DNA of 64,000 bases from a virus, in the IMG/VR virus record IMGVR_UViG_3300008259_000030, positions 1 through 64,000 of that record; one strand, written 5' to 3'. Below are positions 9,495 to 18,900 of this stretch, piece by piece. How positions within the stretch are numbered: position 1 is the first letter of the stretch; each line of letters opens with the position of its first letter. A program made the position numbers and the translations under genes. The notes beneath the pieces were generated by a model. The model did not search any database and was not told the DNA's origin. It saw only the letters and a program-made list of their open reading frames with translations.

Positions 9495-12400
9495 TTAACC
9501 TAAATCCCTACCAACTTCTTGCCCGTCTAAGTTGCTGTTAAAAGCGTCTGAAAACATGCTCATAGCCAGCATCATACCCGAAGCCCCTTTTCTCATATTC
9601 ATATTTCTTGGTAGATTTACGTAGGTATTTGTAGTACTACCAATATTATTTGGTCCACCTATTCTAACAGTACCAGCAATTAATGTACCTGTAGCTGCTT
9701 CTGAACCTCCACCAGAAATACGTCTTTCAATATAGGCTTTAATAGCCCTTTGTGTAGGAACAACATTATTTGAATCAGCAGCAAATGTAACATCTGTTGA
9801 AAATTCACGTATAACTACGCCCGTACCACCTACACGAATCCCGCCTAATCTTAGTTCTGACAGTCCGCCTAAGTCAAAATAGTCAGCACTAATTGTAACT
9901 ACACCAGTGGCTTGCTCAACAGCAAACAGCTCTCCAACTCGGAAGTTACCGTCCTGGTCTGTTGATGTGTAGAACACACGACCACCGCCCCTGTAATAAA
10001 CTTCATTTTCGGGTGCTAGATTTATAAGATTAGTAGTGGGATAATTTGTTTGGGTAAAATTACCTGTTCCTATCTCTAAGAAATCGTGACCTGTTAGTCG
10101 AACCTGACTGTATTTTTCACGTATTTCTACTGGTGAATCATGTACAGGTGTTGTAGTTCTGTTGAAATCTGGACCTACCCTAATTGCTAATCTGTAGTTA
10201 CCAAATGAACCACTTAATACCTGTACTGTTAATACTCTATAGACTCTGTTATCTGTACCATCAGATGCTACCGCAGCATCATTGTCAGCTAACACTAGAT
10301 ATTTGTTTAATCCTGCTACCGCGGCACTTGGATTAGTTAATGGATATTCTCTTTCTAACCACGATAATCCCAATCTAGAAGAATAAGCTGTTGAACCGGT
10401 TCCAGAAAATAGAACAAACTTTCTATTAGCAAATATTATATGAGCCCAGTCGTCAGTAGATGGAGCTGCTGCGGCATCCCAAGTATTGCCATCGTCTTCT
10501 GACAACGCTATTTGATTACTGTTTCTAGCAATTAATATTATATGATTATTACCGTAGGCAAGATCTGACCATTCTGCTGTGCCGGTTATAGTTCTTAGCA
10601 ACCAGGTTTGACCGTCTACGGAAATAGCTACCTTATCATTGTTTGTAGAAATTGCTATAAAATTGTTAGCACCGTGTTTAACTTTGATCCATTGAGCACT
10701 AACTGGTAACGATGCTGTTTGCCATGTTACTCCGTCATCGTCGGAATACAACGTACTGGTTGAACCGTTGGAAATAACTACCCATTTTCCATTTAGATAA
10801 TCAACTGATGACCAATTAGCATTAGGTACTGTTATTGTAGTCCAGCTAATTCCGTTGGTGCTTCTTGCGAATACTGTGCCATAAGCTACTGCTATGTACA
10901 CACCGTTACCAAATTTTATGTCACGCCAGTCTCTTTGTTGAGAAATTGTAGTGCTAGTCCACCCTTCTCCGTTAGCTGAATATACTATTTGAGCTAATCC
11001 TTCGCTTTGGTAAGTAATTCCTACAAATTTATCAGTACCAGCAGTAACTCCGGCCCATGGTCCCGACACCGGCAGTACTGATGGTAGCCAATTAATGGTA
11101 TTAATTTCAAAGTTAGCACCAGTTCTAACTATTCTTGGCATGCCATCAACAATTATATTGCCACCTAATTCGTAAACATCAGCGTATCCGTCGCCGGATA
11201 CTGTTACTCTGGTTGTTGATGTCTTGTATCCAACACCTCGGTTAAGGAATGTAGGGTTAGCTAATACTCCATTTCCTATCCTAAATTCGTATTCAGGATT
11301 TGATGTTGATACAGGATCGCTAAGAGTAAACACCGGTTGAGCATTATAACCGCTACCGGGTTCCCATATTTTTATTGACTGTATTCTTCCGCCTGTTATA
11401 ACAGGTCTGCCTCTAAATGTTGCCCCATATTGAAATGTGTCAACAGTCCCAGAATCTTCGGATAGTAGTACCCATCTTCCTCTATCAGCAGTGTCTGGGA
11501 CAAATGCTAGGGCATGTCTATTAAGACTGCCGCTGTCTAATTGTTTTAATTCCCAAGAAAATCCTCCGCTATCAGATACTGCCGCATACTGTGTAGAGGA
11601 AGAACTGATCGCAACAAATAATCCTTGATCGTAGCTGATTCTACGCCATGCTGTGTCAAACGGCAACACTGATAGATACCAAGTAAGCCCATCAAAGCTG
11701 TAAGCTACCGCATTGCTATTTGAGGATATTGCTACAAAGCGATTGTTTCCATAGCACATATCAGTCCACTGCGGTTGTGTTGAATCGCCAAACGCAGGGA
11801 TATCTGAACCTGCCGTCCATGTTACTCCCGAATCGGTGCTAACTGCTGTTTTACCATTAGTTGAAATTATAACAAATTTGTTTTTACCATGAGCTACAGC
11901 TCTCCACGGTGCTGATGTTGGTGTCGAGCTTAATGTCCATGAAGATGTATTTACTATTACCGATGTTGTTAAGGTTGGTGCGGTAGCTACAAACGTTCCG
12001 TTACCGCCTGCAATATTAGTACAATTAGAAAATCCAAGAGCAGTACCCACATCGGCTACACTAAAGGTAAATGATCCAGAGATCCATGTTGCTACCATAG
12101 TAGAAGTTTGACTAGTTACTGCTGCTATACGAGATCCGTCCCAGGCCACTGAGGTATAAAGTTGAGCATTGTTAGCAGAACTAGCTACAGATAGATTAGT
12201 TTCGTCATTGCCTATATAGATAGCTCCTACACTACCGTCTGCTGGTCTTCCTGCGGCAACAAACCTATCTATCTCTTTGATATAAATTGCGTCTAAGAAA
12301 TATCTTCGATCGTAGGGAGAAGAATCAGCGGAGTATGCCGGCGGTGCTGTAATAACACGTGGTTCAATCCTATAAACTGATGTAGTATCTAATAATGCCG

Positions 12401-15188
12401 GTAAAGGGTACCCAGGAATAACGTGAGTCCATCCTAGAGCACCATCATACTCATTATATACATCTATTCTTTTTGTAACTATATCGTAAGAACCAATTGT
12501 TCCATATTGACCTGTACCGGTTCCGCTGGTGATAATTATTCTAGCACCAATATAATCAGCTGAGAATCTTTCGTCGTTTGAGGCAATAGTAATACCGGTA
12601 GTATCGCCGCCTTGAGCATTGTTACCGGTAGACTGGAATCCGCCACCGCCTAAAAATCCCCCTTCTTCAGGATCTAGTAATCTCCACTCGAATATTCCAC
12701 CATCTCTAAACTCGTCTACAATCACAGACGCCCCAGCACCCGATCCTAAGAAACTCATTGTTGCTGAAGTGTAATGTTCGCCCGCATTGCTGAACTCTAA
12801 ATTTAAAATTTCGTCGTTGGCTTCTCCGGAGAATGCTGAGACTACTATTGCTTCGCCTGTTCGGTTATTAACAGAACCTTCTGCTGGGGTTTCTGTTTCG
12901 TCTACACCTTCTGCTACACAGCCGTATGTTCCGTATGAGCTGTTACCATTGGTAGCACGTATTTTGCCCCCGTTTTCCGCTAGGTATCCCATGTGTCCAT
13001 AGTACGAGAACACAGAAACTAATTCAGATAAACCGTTATTGGTAACCCATGCTCCAATACCGTCTGATAAGATCTGCGTAAAATCGTTAGCAACGATAGA
13101 TTTGTTACCGCCTCCATGTAATGCTCCATCTACTTTTAATCCGGTACATCCGTTGCCAAATGTAGTTACGTTTTGAACATAGCAGGATTTTGTGGTAATC
13201 CATACAGAGCTGTCAGCGGTTCCAGATCCTGGATCCAAACTAACATAAGCACCAGCAGTTGGTCTTCTGGTACCATACTGATTGATACTGCTGAGAGTTC
13301 CGTTGAGACCTCGTAACGTCATATTTCTAATGCCCGATCCATTGTTTACGTAGAACATGTCTGACAATCTATAGTCTAAAGGATCAGGATATGGATCACC
13401 ATCAACATCGTATGAAATATTATTAGGATCGTATAGCGGTTCTATGATTGTGCTTCTAAGTTCTTCTCCAACAATAGCAACATCTCTAGGAACTTTAATT
13501 GGTAAAATTTCTGAATAGACGCCCGATTTGACAAAAATTGTAGCTGGGCCCACGGCAAAATTACAGGCATATCTCACAGTTCTAAAAGCACTGTTTAAAC
13601 TAGTACCATTGTCTGGAAGGTCAGCACCTTCTCTGCTAACATAATAAACTTTTTGTATCTGACCAAATGTTTCCCAAGAAGGAGCATTGTCAACTACTTT
13701 TAGAGTTTGTCCTGCAACTCCTATAGGCAGTCTTGACTGACCTATAGTACTGCCGTCTTCGGTTTCGTCATATACTTTAATGTCGCCTTGATATCTTAAA
13801 CTGTTAGTAGGCTCACCTCTAATCAATAAAGCCCATAGATTACTATCATAGTCGTTGTCAGGACGCTGATTAATATTTGAGGCTAAATGTTTTACTAGAC
13901 ATCTGTAAGTGTTATCCTCAAATACAACAATATCACCAATGGCATAAGTTTCATCAATTTCCCATTCTTTTCTATATTTTTCTCCAGGAATTACTAATTC
14001 CCAAGCAATTGCGTCGATATTAGGATCTGTTATGTTGTCATCAATAGCAGCATAGAATTGTCCGTTACGTCTAACCACTTCGCCTACAAAATAAGCTGTA
14101 TTATTAATCCATTCTCCCGCTACTCTAAAACCAATGTTTAACAGTTTCCAGAATGCTATAGAGCTGTCATCGTTTTGTGCTGCTGAAGTAGCAGGATTTT
14201 GCCCAGTGTTATTATTAAGGGCTTCGTATGAATATCCGCCATATCTAACAACGTCGCCGCGTTGATATACAGTATTAGAATCCCAATCATTTTCAAATTC
14301 AAAACCGGGAATATATACCTGCCACTTGGTTAAATCAAATTCGTCAGTGCTGGTATGATAATCCACACAGATCCATACATTTCCGCCAAACTTAACCACA
14401 TCGTTGAGTTTATATCTAACGCCAGGGGTCACTGGGTCTACTATAGCAGGCACCCAATTGCCTTTGTATTCTATGTTTTTATAAACAATTTCCCAGTCTG
14501 CTTGATTAGATTCTAGTCCGTCTGCTGCTGTTAACGCAGATGTGTGACCGTCTATACATCTATAAACTATACCGCCGTATTTGACAATGTCATTTTTTCT
14601 ATAGCGTCGATTAGTAGTCCACGCCTGTCTCCACTGTTGTGCTGGATTAACTATTTCCCAATTGGCAAAATTGCCTTCAAGACCTGTGGTTATATCGCTG
14701 GAAATATTTCTAGCTGTACATCTATATACAATGCCGTTATATTTTACAACGTCTCTTACAGAATAAGTAGTTGACGGTTGCCAATCTCCTTTCCAATCAT
14801 CTGATCTAGCATAAGATACCCAATGACTTTGATCGCCTTCTAGTCCAATAGCTGCTGTGTTAGATGTGTGTGAGCTAATACAGACATAAGAAATACTTTT
14901 ATATTTGACAATATCGCCCACGTTATAGGTTGTAAATGGTGTCCAATCTCCACGCCATTCGTATCCGTCAAACATTAATTCCCAACGCGGTTCGTTGGAG
15001 GCAGGAATAGTTTCTTGATTTATAAAATTTAAATCAACATAAAAACTTTGAGTAGATGATGTATGTCTTTTGATACAAACGTAACTCTTACCACCAAATC
15101 TAACAACATCGTCAACGATGTAATTTAAACTTGGTTGCCAGTCACCTTTCCAGGTAAACTTTAATCTACTGATCTTATATTCTGCCAT
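9495..15188 (-). CDS. giant tail fibre paralogue: CBM5/12-like and two BNR-like blocks (1897 aa)
   Basis: Paralogue of the 2006-aa fibre. Residues 1-460 contain eight CBM5/12-like repeats (WKGDWQPSLNY, WRGDWTPFTTY and so on, each with a DIVKYGGxxYxC core). A beta-helix-like part has FRTVRYACNF near 543 and GTYGCVAEGVDETET near 758. BNR-like repeats (STDSGVTWTAGS, YGNNRFVAISS) come in two blocks, about residues 970-1250 and 1370-1640, one more than in its sister. The C-terminal part keeps RLTGHDFLEIGTGNF, TSTDQDGNFRVGELF near 1743 and PTQRAIKAYIERRI near 1814. A 53-base stretch of DNA is identical to the sister gene. Inferred role: host-surface binding fibre. Confidence 0.9.
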   Translation of the reverse strand: MAEYKISRLKFTWKGDWQPSLNYIVDDVVRFGGKSYVCIKRHTSSTQSFYVDLNFINQETIPASNEPRWELMFDGYEWRGDWTPFTTYNVGDIVKYKSISYVCISSHTSNTAAIGLEGDQSHWVSYARSDDWKGDWQPSTTYSVRDVVKYNGIVYRCTARNISSDITTGLEGNFANWEIVNPAQQWRQAWTTNRRYRKNDIVKYGGIVYRCIDGHTSALTAADGLESNQADWEIVYKNIEYKGNWVPAIVDPVTPGVRYKLNDVVKFGGNVWICVDYHTSTDEFDLTKWQVYIPGFEFENDWDSNTVYQRGDVVRYGGYSYEALNNNTGQNPATSAAQNDDSSIAFWKLLNIGFRVAGEWINNTAYFVGEVVRRNGQFYAAIDDNITDPNIDAIAWELVIPGEKYRKEWEIDETYAIGDIVVFEDNTYRCLVKHLASNINQRPDNDYDSNLWALLIRGEPTNSLRYQGDIKVYDETEDGSTIGQSRLPIGVAGQTLKVVDNAPSWETFGQIQKVYYVSREGADLPDNGTSLNSAFRTVRYACNFAVGPATIFVKSGVYSEILPIKVPRDVAIVGEELRSTIIEPLYDPNNISYDVDGDPYPDPLDYRLSDMFYVNNGSGIRNMTLRGLNGTLSSINQYGTRRPTAGAYVSLDPGSGTADSSVWITTKSCYVQNVTTFGNGCTGLKVDGALHGGGNKSIVANDFTQILSDGIGAWVTNNGLSELVSVFSYYGHMGYLAENGGKIRATNGNSSYGTYGCVAEGVDETETPAEGSVNNRTGEAIVVSAFSGEANDEILNLEFSNAGEHYTSATMSFLGSGAGASVIVDEFRDGGIFEWRLLDPEEGGFLGGGGFQSTGNNAQGGDTTGITIASNDERFSADYIGARIIITSGTGTGQYGTIGSYDIVTKRIDVYNEYDGALGWTHVIPGYPLPALLDTTSVYRIEPRVITAPPAYSADSSPYDRRYFLDAIYIKEIDRFVAAGRPADGSVGAIYIGNDETNLSVASSANNAQLYTSVAWDGSRIAAVTSQTSTMVATWISGSFTFSVADVGTALGFSNCTNIAGGNGTFVATAPTLTTSVIVNTSSWTLSSTPTSAPWRAVAHGKNKFVIISTNGKTAVSTDSGVTWTAGSDIPAFGDSTQPQWTDMCYGNNRFVAISSNSNAVAYSFDGLTWYLSVLPFDTAWRRISYDQGLFVAISSSSTQYAAVSDSGGFSWELKQLDSGSLNRHALAFVPDTADRGRWVLLSEDSGTVDTFQYGATFRGRPVITGGRIQSIKIWEPGSGYNAQPVFTLSDPVSTSNPEYEFRIGNGVLANPTFLNRGVGYKTSTTRVTVSGDGYADVYELGGNIIVDGMPRIVRTGANFEINTINWLPSVLPVSGPWAGVTAGTDKFVGITYQSEGLAQIVYSANGEGWTSTTISQQRDWRDIKFGNGVYIAVAYGTVFARSTNGISWTTITVPNANWSSVDYLNGKWVVISNGSTSTLYSDDDGVTWQTASLPVSAQWIKVKHGANNFIAISTNNDKVAISVDGQTWLLRTITGTAEWSDLAYGNNHIILIARNSNQIALSEDDGNTWDAAAAPSTDDWAHIIFANRKFVLFSGTGSTAYSSRLGLSWLEREYPLTNPSAAVAGLNKYLVLADNDAAVASDGTDNRVYRVLTVQVLSGSFGNYRLAIRVGPDFNRTTTPVHDSPVEIREKYSQVRLTGHDFLEIGTGNFTQTNYPTTNLINLAPENEVYYRGGGRVFYTSTDQDGNFRVGELFAVEQATGVVTISADYFDLGGLSELRLGGIRVGGTGVVIREFSTDVTFAADSNNVVPTQRAIKAYIERRISGGGSEAATGTLIAGTVRIGGPNNIGSTTNTYVNLPRNMNMRKGASGMMLAMSMFSDAFNSNLDGQEVGRDLG
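9934..9986. repeat. 53-base identical repeat, copy 2 (in the 1897-aa fibre)
   Basis: Second copy of the 53-base stretch at 3823-3875, in the same place of the paralogous protein (TSTDQDGNFRVG). Confidence 0.8.
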
Positions 15189-15198
15189 AATTTATCTC

Positions 15199-15558
15199 TT
15201 AAATTCCTGTAGGATACTGGTACTCTTCACTGATCCTTACTACTAGTTGTCCGTCATCGTCGATATAATAAAACAAATTTCTGTTGTCCCATCGATATTG
15301 TTGATAGGTAAGATTTCTATATACTATGTCGTGGTTTACATCAATGCCTTCAAAGAAATCTGTACCTACTTCAAAGTCATTATAGTTGTCTTCTGGTATA
15401 CCGGGATGATTAATTTCAATAACATCGTCGGCATCTAACTGGTCTAGTCTTCCTAGATATAACTCTCCATCTGCGGTTCTTCGTAGACCATAGAAAAATC
15501 TAGGAACACCTACCCCTAAAATTCCTTCTACGTTAAAATCACCTATATAATATGTCAT
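15199..15558 (-). CDS. small acidic aromatic-rich structural protein (119 aa)
   Basis: I chose ATG at 15556-15558, which has an AAGGA Shine-Dalgarno just upstream. An in-frame TTG at 15582 would add eight residues but lies inside the preceding gene. The protein begins MTYYIGDFNVEGILGVGVPRF and is rich in Tyr, Asp and Glu (FFEGIDVNHDIVYRNLTYQQ, YYIDDDGQLVVRI). No domain is recognised. Sitting between a fibre gene and a small beta-sandwich gene, it is probably a minor structural or fibre-associated protein. Confidence 0.72.
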   Translation of the reverse strand: MTYYIGDFNVEGILGVGVPRFFYGLRRTADGELYLGRLDQLDADDVIEINHPGIPEDNYNDFEVGTDFFEGIDVNHDIVYRNLTYQQYRWDNRNLFYYIDDDGQLVVRISEEYQYPTGI

Positions 15559-15568
15559 CTCTATTTCC

Positions 15569-15898
15569 TTATACGATCTCAACGTAGCTTACAATTACAT
15601 CTGCGGCATTTTCTCTGTCTGCGGACGCTGCTAAAAGATTATTTTCAGCCATTACTAGTTTTTCACCGCCATTAATCACTCGTAAACTTTGATTAGCTGG
15701 TATAGTAACGTCTTTGATAAAATATCCTGTAGTTGATGTGTTGTCGGTTAGAGTGATGCTGACTTTAATAACAGCACTGGTTAAGTTAGTTACACTTAGA
15801 CCAATTACTGTAACTCGACTAGCCGCAGTGGTTTCTACCATATGCGTAGATAAGGTACTTAAATCTTTAATTACTTTGTTTCTAAAAAACGTTGCCAT
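15569..15898 (-). CDS. small beta-sandwich-like virion protein, second family member (109 aa)
   Basis: ATG at 15896-15898. The strand pattern SRVTVIGLSVTNLTSAVIKV, VTIPANQSLRVINGG, EKLVMAENNLLAASADREN, VIVSYVEIV matches that of the proteins at 3099-3419 and 29572-29943: an N-terminal stretch, a strand ending in an N-x turn, an IPA-x-(E/Q) turn, and an (A/G)-x-(D/N)-x-(L/I)-x-(A/V) strand near the end. The gene is 8 bases downstream of the 2111-aa fibre and 10 bases upstream of the next start. It is probably a small accessory virion protein; the exact role is unknown. Confidence 0.75.
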   Translation of the reverse strand: MATFFRNKVIKDLSTLSTHMVETTAASRVTVIGLSVTNLTSAVIKVSITLTDNTSTTGYFIKDVTIPANQSLRVINGGEKLVMAENNLLAASADRENAADVIVSYVEIV

Positions 15899-15906
15899 TC
15901 AATTGA

Positions 15907-18900
15907 TCATCCAAAAATTAATGCTGTAGTAATAGCTAAACCTTCTGCTTCTGAATAAGTTATTCCTGTACCGCTACTGCCTGCTGCCGAAACCCATGTT
16001 ACTCCGTCATATACTTCTACACGCTGGTCTGTGGTGTTATAACGCATCATTCCAGTTTCAAATAACACTCCCCGTTCTATGTCCGATCCCCTAGGAAGGA
16101 CAAACCCGTTAGTACCGTTAATTTTAAAATATCCGGTACCTGTTTGATTAAACGAAGTTATAGCATCATTCTGTGTGTTTGTAATAGTGTTATTTCTAAT
16201 AGCAAAAACACCAATGACTGTGCTACCAGTACCATTAGGAGCTAATATTAAGTTCCCGTCTGTATTGGTAGTAGAAATCGTATTACCTGTGATATTTATA
16301 TTACCTATATCTACGTTACTTGTAGAAAATTGGGTAGCATTTAAGGTAGCACGATTAAGCCCGTTGATATAAAAGCTGATTACATTATCGTTAGCACCGG
16401 GTGTAGTTTCGGGGGTGATATATGTGTTTTCATCTAAATCATATACACCGTCTAATCTACGCCAATTTGTGCCATCAAAACCTTCGTAATAATTGTCGTC
16501 GGTATTATATCTGATATAACCCGCTTGTCCGGTAGGCCGTTGTGCCTCAGTTCCTCTAGGCAATCTCACTGCCTGTGTACCTTGGAAATCTACTATACCG
16601 GTACCATTTGGTGCTATTATTAAATTAGTATCGGTTAGTGTAGATATCTGATTTTGATTTACTATAACTGATTCTAATTCTATACCGCCGGTGCCGTTAG
16701 CTCTTAATTCTAAGTTGGTATTTGACGTATTTGTAGTAATCAAATTACCGCTGATTGTAATTGAACCTAAATTAATTATTGGTGCTGTTACCGAGCCTGA
16801 TGCTACGATATCAGTAGTAGTAATATCTCCTGATACTGTTAGATTCTGTGCGATTTCAACGTTGTTAAACGGCACAATAATAATTCCGCCACCTGTAGCT
16901 TGGAATGTAAGGTCGCTACCAGGAGTAGTAGTTCTAATCACATTTCCTTCTACACGTATATTACTAAACTGAGCTGTTCCAGTAATATTCATGTTTCCGG
17001 TTAAATTATAAGCTCCGGTTTGATTTACTGTACCGGTATGATTAGCTACACCATTGTGAGTCAATGTGCCGGTAATTTGTGTATTGTTTAATTGTACATC
17101 TGTTGTAACTACCAACCCGCCATTAACAATTAGGTCGGTGTTGTCTATAACCACACTGCCTGTACCGTTGGCACGTAATTCTAGATCTGAATTAGAAAGC
17201 GTAGTGGTAATTCTGTTACCGCGTACTACTATGTCACCTGTATCTATTTCATTAGACTGTAAAGATCCAAATGTACCAACAACATTATTGGCATATAATG
17301 TACCGTTAACAAAAAGATCGTTTTCTATTAATACATCATTTTCTGGAACATAGATTATACCCGAGCCCGGAGCATCTAATACTAGATTAAATCCGTTGGC
17401 AGATGAAATCTGATTACCGTTAATACGTATATCGGCTATTTCTGTTAGCCCGCTAACATCTAAATTGCCGTTGAGTGTATAGTCGCCGGTTTGTGTAGTG
17501 TTTCCAGTATGATTGGTATTACCTATTTGTGTTAGTGTACCTGTTACATCTGTGTTTTGTAAATCTGTAATTCCAGAAACAGTTATATCATTTTGTATTA
17601 ACACGTCAGCATCAGGAACAACCACATTGCCTGTACCATTAGCACGTAATTCTAAATCCGAGTTTGACAGTGTAGTAGTTATAAAATTGTTCTGTATGCG
17701 AACATCGCTGGTCTGTACTATTTCTGTTTGTAAAATGGTTAGAGATAAGTTTTCAACAGTCAACGTACCATTAACTGTTAGATCTTGACCAACAGTAACA
17801 TCGTTAGATGGAACAGAAATTATTCCTGAACCGCTAGCAAATAATTCTAAATTGCTGTTTGAATCTGTTGTGTATAGTTGATTACCATCAATACGGATAT
17901 CTTCAAATTGAGCATAGCTGGTAACTGTGAGATTTCCTGTTAGTGTGTAATCTCCAGTGTGTGTAGTTGTGCCCGTTTGATTTAAATCACCTGTGTGATT
18001 TATAACACCTGTAACATCTGTGGTGCCTAATAGCGTAGTAACTCCGGTCACTGTTAGGTCTTGATTTACATAAAGATCGCTGGTTACAGATACAATACCT
18101 GTGCCGTTGGCTCTTAGTTCTAGATCACTATTTGAATCAGTGGTTGATATTACATTATTTTCTATTAAAATATTACCGTTGGTATACCTATCGGCAGTTA
18201 TATCTGTAGCAACATTTAATGTATTAGAAGAAATATCTCCAACTACAACCAAGTCCCCAGTAACTTCAAGGTCAGTACCATCTACAATTACTTTACCAGT
18301 ACCTGCTGCTCTAAGTTCTAGATCACTGTTTGATATGGTAGTTGTTATGAAATTGTCATCTATCAAAACATTTTCAAACTGAGCAGCATTTCCTACTGAA
18401 ATATTTCCTGTTACGGATAAATCTCCAGTTTGTGTATAGTTGCCAACTTGTATAATGTTGCCGTTTACAGTTAAAGTACCTGTGATATTTGTAACGGTTA
18501 AATTAGTATTTCCTATAACTTCTAGGTCTTCGTCAATTTGTACGTCACTCGCTGATACGTATATCTTTCCGGTGCCGTTTGACCTAAGCTCTAAATCTGA
18601 ATTTGATAATGTTGTTGTAATCGTGTTGCTGTTGATTACAATATTTTCATTTCTAATTGTAGTTGAAGTAACTGTGCCAGTATTGTTTATATTCACACCA
18701 GTAATTTGACCGTCGACTGTTAGATCTTGATCAATCTGTACATCGTTTGATGGAACATAAATCTTTCCTGTGCCTGCTGCTTCAAGTTGGAGGTCTTGAT
18801 TGCTATTTTTTGTACGGATATTATTCTGTACAATTTCAATATTTTCAAGATCTAGTGAAGCTGCGAAGAATGAGCCACTAACACTTAGATCACCATTCTG

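Noticed and set aside
15559-15582. TTG start eight codons upstream for the 119-aa gene.
   Set aside because: It lies inside the previous gene and has no Shine-Dalgarno; the ATG at 15556-15558 has AAGGA at good spacing.
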